DNA of 42,672 nucleotides from Rossellomorea sp. SC111. GTDB taxonomy: Bacteria; Bacillota; Bacilli; Bacillales; Bacillaceae_B. Shown in pieces: positions 35,901 to 42,672 of the stretch. The translations under genes and the position numbers were made by a program. The DNA lies in the NCBI RefSeq assembly GCF_024733565.1, contig NZ_JANIOC010000027.1:1-42672 (forward strand). The letters are read 5' to 3'. Within the stretch, counting starts at the first letter, position 1; each line of letters opens with the position of its first letter. Under the pieces are notes generated by a model. It saw only the letters and a program-made list of their open reading frames with translations, was not told the origin of the DNA and did no database searches.

Positions 35901-38900
35901 GTAGATGCCGGACAAATTCACGCTCATCACGTTATAAGCCTTCAGTTTCGATTTACGGAAAAATTGATTGTTCTCGTTAAATCGTTCCATTTCATAAGAC
36001 TCATTTGTGAATGATTGAACCACTCTCGCCCCAGAAACACTGTCTTCAACGCGGCTGTTGACGTCCGCGATATTTCCGTACATCTTCGTCCAGGCCGCAT
36101 TCATTTTAATATTTGAATGCGAAATGAGCCAGACAAGGAATGGAACAATGATAATAGCGACCAAAGCAAGCTCCATATTGATGGTGAGCATGATCCAAAA
36201 CGCCCCGATGAAGGTCATGACAGCGATGAACAGATCTTCAGGACCGTGGTGGGCAAGCTCCCCGATGTCCATCAGGTCATTTGTCACCCGGCTCATGATA
36301 TTACCCGTTTTCGTATTGTCAAAGAAGCGGAACGATTGTCTCTGTACATGCTGAAACAATTCTCTCCTCATATCTGTCTCGATATTGATCCCAAGCTTAT
36401 GCCCCCAATAGTTCACTACGAACTGCATGGATGAACTCAGAAGATACAAGACCAGAAGACCGGCAGATACAGCAAGGATGGTACTCCAATTCCCATCTGG
36501 CAATAAGGAATCAATAAACCACGATACCGCCAAAGGAAATCCTAACTCTAAAAGTCCCACCAACACCGCACAGGCAAAATCAATATAAAAAAGCCGCCGG
36601 TGCGGACGGTAATAACTAAAAAATCGTTTAATCATCAAATCGTCACCTCGATATTTAATTGTATGTAAAATTCAAAATGCTTATTTTAGATTAGCAAAAG
36701 ATTCTAAAATGCGCTATCTTATTTGTTCGCTTCTTTACCAAGCTTGATCAAGCAGATTGAGTGCTATTGCTCTGTTCGTATAGCATATTGCTTGATTGTC
36801 AGGGTATTCGCTCCCTTTCTCCGGACGACCGGTCAAGCCTCCTCGCATTCGCTGCGGGGTCTTGACTCGCCCGTTTTTCCGCAGGAGTCTCGCAAATCCC
36901 CTGACAATCTATATATTTTCTTAAACTATCACAATAAAGTTGATTTTCTGCTCCCTTGTAGATAGTTCATCTTCTGAATCAAACTATCTACATTAAGAGT
37001 TTTTTTGTTTGCCATTTCTCATTATGCAGTCAAAATATAAAAGCACAGAGTGGATTGTAGCAGAAGGCACTTGACTCCTCCCCCCCGGGGAATCTTGTGC
37101 CTGGAGCGGAAAGGAACGGTCCCCTTTTCACCCACCATCATTACCTCACTTTTAATTAGCCTGTTTTATTTGTCTTGAAATTCTTAAACTAAAGGATTTC
37201 AGGGAGGAAAGTCCGAAATTACACGAACATAAATATAATTACCTATTTAAACGTTCGTGTTTTGATTGACTTTCAGTTTTAGTGTTGATAAAATGAGTTT
37301 GTTTGATAAAAGAGGGAATACTAATTCCCGTCGGAGGTGCTTAATATGTCTTCAGTAGTAGTAGTAGGTACACAATGGGGAGACGAAGGAAAAGGAAAGA
37401 TCACTGACTTCCTTTCTGAACATGCAGAAGTAATCGCGCGTTACCAAGGTGGGAACAACGCGGGTCATACGATTAAGTTTGACGGTGAAACATATAAATT
37501 ACACTTAATTCCATCAGGTATATTCTATAATGAAAAAACGTCCGTCATCGGAAACGGGATGGTTGTCGATCCTAAAGCTCTTGTGAAAGAGTTGAAGTAT
37601 CTTCACGATCGCGATGTAACAACAGACAACTTAAGAATCAGCAATCGTGCACACGTGATTCTTCCATATCACTTAAAGCTGGATGAAATTGACGAAGAGC
37701 GTAAAGGTGCCAACAAAATCGGCACAACAAAAAAAGGGATCGGTCCTGCTTATATGGATAAAGCAGCACGTGTCGGAATCCGTATAGCAGATCTTCTGGA
37801 TCGGCAATCATTCGAAGAAAAGCTTTCACGTAACCTTGAAGAGAAAAACCGTCTCTTTGAAAAATTTTATGAAACAGAAGGCTTCAATATTGAAGACATT
37901 CTGGATGAATACTACGAGTACGGTCAGCAAATCAAGCACTACGTTGTCGATACTTCCGTTGTCTTAAACGATGCAATCGATAACGGCCGTCGTGTTCTAT
38001 TCGAAGGAGCTCAAGGGGTTATGCTTGATATCGATCAAGGTACATATCCATTTGTCACGTCTTCTAACCCGGTAGCCGGTGGAGTGACAATCGGTTCTGG
38101 TGTAGGCCCTACAAAAATCAACCACGTAGTCGGCGTATCCAAAGCATACACTACCCGCGTAGGGGACGGACCTTTCCCAACGGAACTGACGAACGAAACT
38201 GGAGACAGAATCCGCGAAGTTGGCCGTGAATACGGTACAACGACTGGGCGTCCACGCCGTGTCGGCTGGTTTGACAGTGTGGTTGTGCGTCATGCTCGCC
38301 GTGTCAGCGGGTTAACAGACCTTTCACTGAATTCGATCGACGTTCTGACAGGAATCGAAACATTGAAAATCTGTGTTGCTTACAAGTATAAAGGTGAAGT
38401 CATGGAAGAGTTCCCTGCTAACCTGAACATCCTGGCTGAATGTGAGCCTGTGTACGAAGAGCTTCCAGGATGGACGGAAGACATCACAGGATGCAAGACG
38501 TTAACGGATCTTCCTGAAAATGCTCGTCACTACTTAGAGCGAGTATCACAATTGACAGGTATCCCTCTGTCCATCTTCTCAGTCGGACCGGACCGTTCTC
38601 AAACGAATGTGGTTCGCAGCGTGTGGAGCCCGAATTAATGACAATAAAACTCTCAGCCTATAAGCGGCTGAGAGTTTTTTATTGATTCAATTCTTCGTAC
38701 ACCCGGTCATGACAAACGACATAGAGGATGTCATCGGTATGAAGCTCCCGATTCGTGGCATCGGTGAAATCCATATTATCATTCACGGCAAGGAGAATGG
38801 CCCCTTTTTCAAGAAGTTCCTCTGATGCCTGCTTGATCGTCTTCCAATTTTCCTTCACCTTGAATTCATGAATGTTATTTCCGTATCGCTTACTGAGTAG

Positions 38901-41900
38901 TTGCCTGAATAAATTCGTCGTTCCGGGATGCAGGGTGGCTTTTGCCATGAGAAGGGAAACGGAATCATTGGATAAAATAAAGTCCTCGACGGCGATATGC
39001 TGGAATTTAGGAATATGACGGTCTTCCGAAACTTCTACGATGGTATGGACTTCCCTCTGATGGGTTTTCGATAATCCTTCAACGGCGGATGCTATTAATA
39101 ATGTCTTACCATCTATCAGGGAAGGATCCTCGATCTTGGAATCCGAAAAGATCGCCACACGTTTAGCCTCAAAGATATTTGCCATCAGCAAAATATTCTC
39201 ATCAGATGGGTCCCCTTGGATGAAATGGATCTGCTCATGCTCGATCGGAGTGACGGGAAGCATGTCGATGAGTACAATTTCGGCATCGGGAACATGGGCA
39301 AGTATTTCTTCAATGGCCCTCTCCGTTTTCTTTGACCAATTGATGTAAATGTAATGATCTTCATATGTATACACTAATTTTCCCTCCCTTTTGAATTTCT
39401 GAAACGTCGTAATCGAATCAACCGTCTTACTGATCAACACCCCGATGATCCCGATTCCAAAGATGAAGAGGAAGATCCCAAGCATCCTGCCTCCAACTGA
39501 AACGGGAAAGTAATCCCCATAACCGACAGTGGTCAAGGTCGTCATTGTCCACCAGAATCCATCAAAGAGCGTTGGAAAGGTTTCAGGTTCCAAAAAATGA
39601 CTGCCAACGGTTCCAATTAGGACGATAATCAGTGATAATAGAAAAATGAACCCGAAGTCCATCTTCGTGATCTGTTTCCAAATCCTTTGGAAAATAAGCA
39701 TACTGCCCCTCCTTTTTTAAAAAAATCATAGTTCAATCATACCAATGAACTCCCGGGAAATGAAACTTTTTCCGCATTGGTTCGTATAGTTAAAAGAAAT
39801 CATTGTAGGAGGCTGGAGTTATAAATGAAAGCACCGATATTAGAATATAGATTGAGAAAAGGGAATGACACCTTTGAAGCGATTTATCATTATCAAGATA
39901 TTGAGCTGGAACAGATCCTGGCAAGGAGGGAATGTGAGTTCTTCGTGAAGGAAGGAGTCACCTACCGGCAGCTGTCTTCTGCTATTGAAGGGAACCTATT
40001 CATCATTTATGTGGAAACCTATGAAGAGGAGCCGCTGAAGGATCAGTTGTTTCCCCCTGAACGACTGATACTCGAGATTCGTGAATTAAATCAGCGGAAA
40101 CATAATCCCATTTTAAAAATAGAACACCATGATTACCATCTTGATATTCTAAGTGTCATCGGTTCTGTTTACTATTATGTAGATGGGACTGAATGGGAAC
40201 GGGACTCTGCTGAAATCGATGAGGACCGTTATGTGTATATACTCTATGTGAAGGCAACGGGATATAAGCTAGAGGAGGAAAGAAGATGAACAAAACGAAA
40301 AAAATGATGGCGGGAGTGGCCGCTTCCGTCATGGCGATATCTGTCAGTGGATGTGGGAATCAGGATCTTCCACCGGAACCGACGGATGTAGACTGTGACG
40401 ACTGGGATTGGGATGACGATAGCGGGACGTATTATTGCGATGACAACAGGTCACCCCACTTCGGCTATTTTTGGTTCGCTGGCAGGATGTTTAAAAACAA
40501 ATCAAACCTGAAAAGTTTCTCCAAATACAAATCATACTCCAAAAGCTATAAATCAGGAATCGGAAGCGGCTCTAAAGGTGGATTCGGAGGATAATATGAC
40601 AACCTCTCATCGTGAAAGAAGAAATGACTTTTACAACGACATTCCTGAGTTCTGGCACAATTTATATGACATGGAATATGCACTACTGGATCTTCATATG
40701 AAATCACGTGAAACGGTTCTGGGGATTCACGAAGCATCCAAGAGGGTATACGCCATATTTGTTAAAACAGCCGATCTGCTGAGGGAATTAGAAGATGATA
40801 CCCTTCTCGAACTTGGCTACCCCGAGGAATCACTTGCGTATATAAAATTCAAATCCATTTCGCAAGAGTGTCTTATCGGGAGATTCGATTTTGTCGTTTC
40901 AGAAGGGGAAATGAAACTATTGGAATTTAATAGTGATACTCCCACTTTCATAAAAGAGCTCTATTACGTGAATGAAAGGGTATGTCAGTATTTTGATTGT
41001 CCGAACCCGAATGCGGGAATGGAACAGCAATTAACCAAAGAGTTGAAACGGGGTCTCTTATCTTCCTGGAAGTCCCTTCAACGAAAAGGAGACGCAAAAA
41101 TCGTCTTCACTTCTCATGCTGATCACGAAGAAGATTACTTGACAACGAAGTATATCCAGGAGCTTTCCGGAGTCCCTTCAGAATATGTCAGTCTCGATCA
41201 GCTGCAAATACGGGACGATGGATTATATACTCCCAAGGGAGAGCGGATCGATATCTTATACCGGCAAACCTATCCGGTCGAGCATCTCGTCGACGATCAA
41301 GATCCACTGACTGAAGAAAAAGTCGGTCTGGAACTGATGCGTTTGGTATCGGATAGAAAGCTTGCGATCTTGAACCCTCCCTCCTCCTTTTTGCTGCAAT
41401 CAAAAGGGGTGCAGGCACTCATATGGGGGCTGCATGAAGAGAGAAGTCCTTTCTTTACCGAAGAGGAACACAAATGGATCGAACGCTACTTTCTTCCAAC
41501 CTATTTGGATCCAGAACCCTTCGAAGAAAGCGGGATGACCTACGTTCAGAAGCCTGCATTCGGACGCGAAGGAGATACAGTCAAAATCTTGGAAGCAACA
41601 GGGAGGGTCCTATTACAAGATAAAAATGAAACCTATAAACAAACCCTCCCGGTATATCAAAAGTTCTGTCCACTTCCCGTCTCGGTGATCACAACCGATG
41701 AAGGAAAAAAGGAAGCAAGCCTAATGGTCGGGAGCTTCATTATTAACGGCAACCCGGGCGCCATCGGCATACGGGCCGGAAATGCCATAACCGATAACGA
41801 ATCATACTTTCTGCCTGTAGGAATACGGGAGAATTAAAAAGGAGAGAAACACATGCAAATCATAACAAGTGACGCCTTACTCAGCTTTTTGGCCCACGTC

Positions 41901-42672
41901 GGAACCGGCCTTGGACTCATGATCCTCGGAATCACCGTCTTCGCCTTCACCACCAAGTTCTCAGAAGCGACTTTGATCAAAGAAGGAAACATCGCTGTAG
42001 CCTTGAAGCTGTGGGGAAAAGCCATCGGGCTCGCCATCGTCATCTACACCGTCTGGGCGAACAGCCTGAACCTGCTTGACGCGTTCATCTGGGGACTGAT
42101 CGGAATCGCGACCCAGGTCATCGCCTACTGGATCATCGAGTACGTCCTGACGCCGCGTACGAACTTAGCGAAGAAAGTGGAAGAAGGAAATATTGCCATC
42201 GGATTCAGCCTATTCTCCGCAGCGATCGTCGTTGGATTGGTTGTGGCGGCTAGTTTGACTTATTAATTGGGATTAGGGATCTGCTGTTGGAGCGGTTTAT
42301 GGCTCGGATGGCGGGTCTTTTTTGTGTGTGGATTTCATTAAAATTAATTCACCCTTAAGCTGAAAGAACCAAATTATTCCCCAAGAAATAATTTTCGACA
42401 AAAAAACCAAAAAAACAGTTGCCCTCGACAATCATGCTGTGATAATATTAATTTCGTTGTCACGAAAGAGGCTTTGATCAAGCTTATCGATTCGTGTTTA
42501 TATATACTTAGAGAGCCATTAGCTCAGTTGGTAGAGCATCTGACTTTTAATCAGAGGGTCGAAGGTTCGAATCCTTCATGGCTCACCATTTTTTTACGGC
42601 CCATTGGTCAAGCGGTTAAGACACCGCCCTTTCACGGCGGTAACACGGGTTCGAATCCCGTATGGGTCACCA

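Overview
The window is the replication-origin region of a low-to-moderate GC, endospore-forming Bacillaceae chromosome. The evidence is the classic order gyrA-gyrB-remB-recF-yaaA-dnaN-dnaA / oriC / rpmH-rnpA-spoIIIJ-jag-mnmE-mnmG-rsmG-noc-parA-parB, sporulation-linked genes (spoIIIJ, yyaC, noc, the soj/spo0J pair), Bacillus-type SD sequences and sigma-A promoters. Protein sequences resemble Bacillus subtilis orthologs closely but not identically. A marine or soil Bacillus-like genus (for example Rossellomorea) is a guess.

Layout. Positions 1-312 hold two tandem promoters and the leader of a leftward rRNA operon whose 16S gene lies just outside the window. 313-10660 (minus strand) is a degenerate HD-GYP protein, gyrase, remB, recF, the S4 protein YaaA, the beta clamp and DnaA. 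oriC is bipartite: two DnaA-box clusters upstream of dnaA (10806-11081), and a DnaA-box plus DnaA-trio plus AT-rich unwinding region between dnaA and dnaN (about 9140-9300). From 11605 rightward most genes are on the plus strand, so transcription runs with replication on both arms: ribosomal protein L34, RNase P protein, membrane insertase, RNA-binding Jag, tRNA-modifying MnmE/MnmG, RsmG, Noc, ParA, ParB, a DUF554 membrane protein, (reverse) YyaC, an MscS channel, a DUF951 protein, YchF, rpsF-ssb-rpsR, a chemoreceptor, yybS-gdpP-rplI, the replicative helicase, a reverse-strand ABC exporter, and purA.

The right end (38679-42266) is the least routine part. A two-TM K+ channel with a regulatory domain is divergent from a tight four-gene operon: an unknown 154-residue protein, a small acidic lipoprotein ending in Gly-Gly, a glutathionylspermidine-synthase-like ATP-grasp ligase, and a DUF350 four-TM membrane protein. 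A textbook sigma-W-type promoter (TGAAAC, 16 bp, CGTA) precedes the operon. I infer an envelope-stress module in which the ligase may modify the lipoprotein C terminus. tRNA-Lys(UUU) and tRNA-Glu(UUC) close the window.

Regulatory and architectural signals include two exact parS sites (in parB and between rpsF and ssb), three extra DnaA boxes before mnmE, Noc-box-like palindromes in the parA promoter and against the sigma-W promoter, a PurR box pair before purA, and at least eight copies (full, variant, half and internally deleted) of a palindromic intergenic repeat of about 120 bp.
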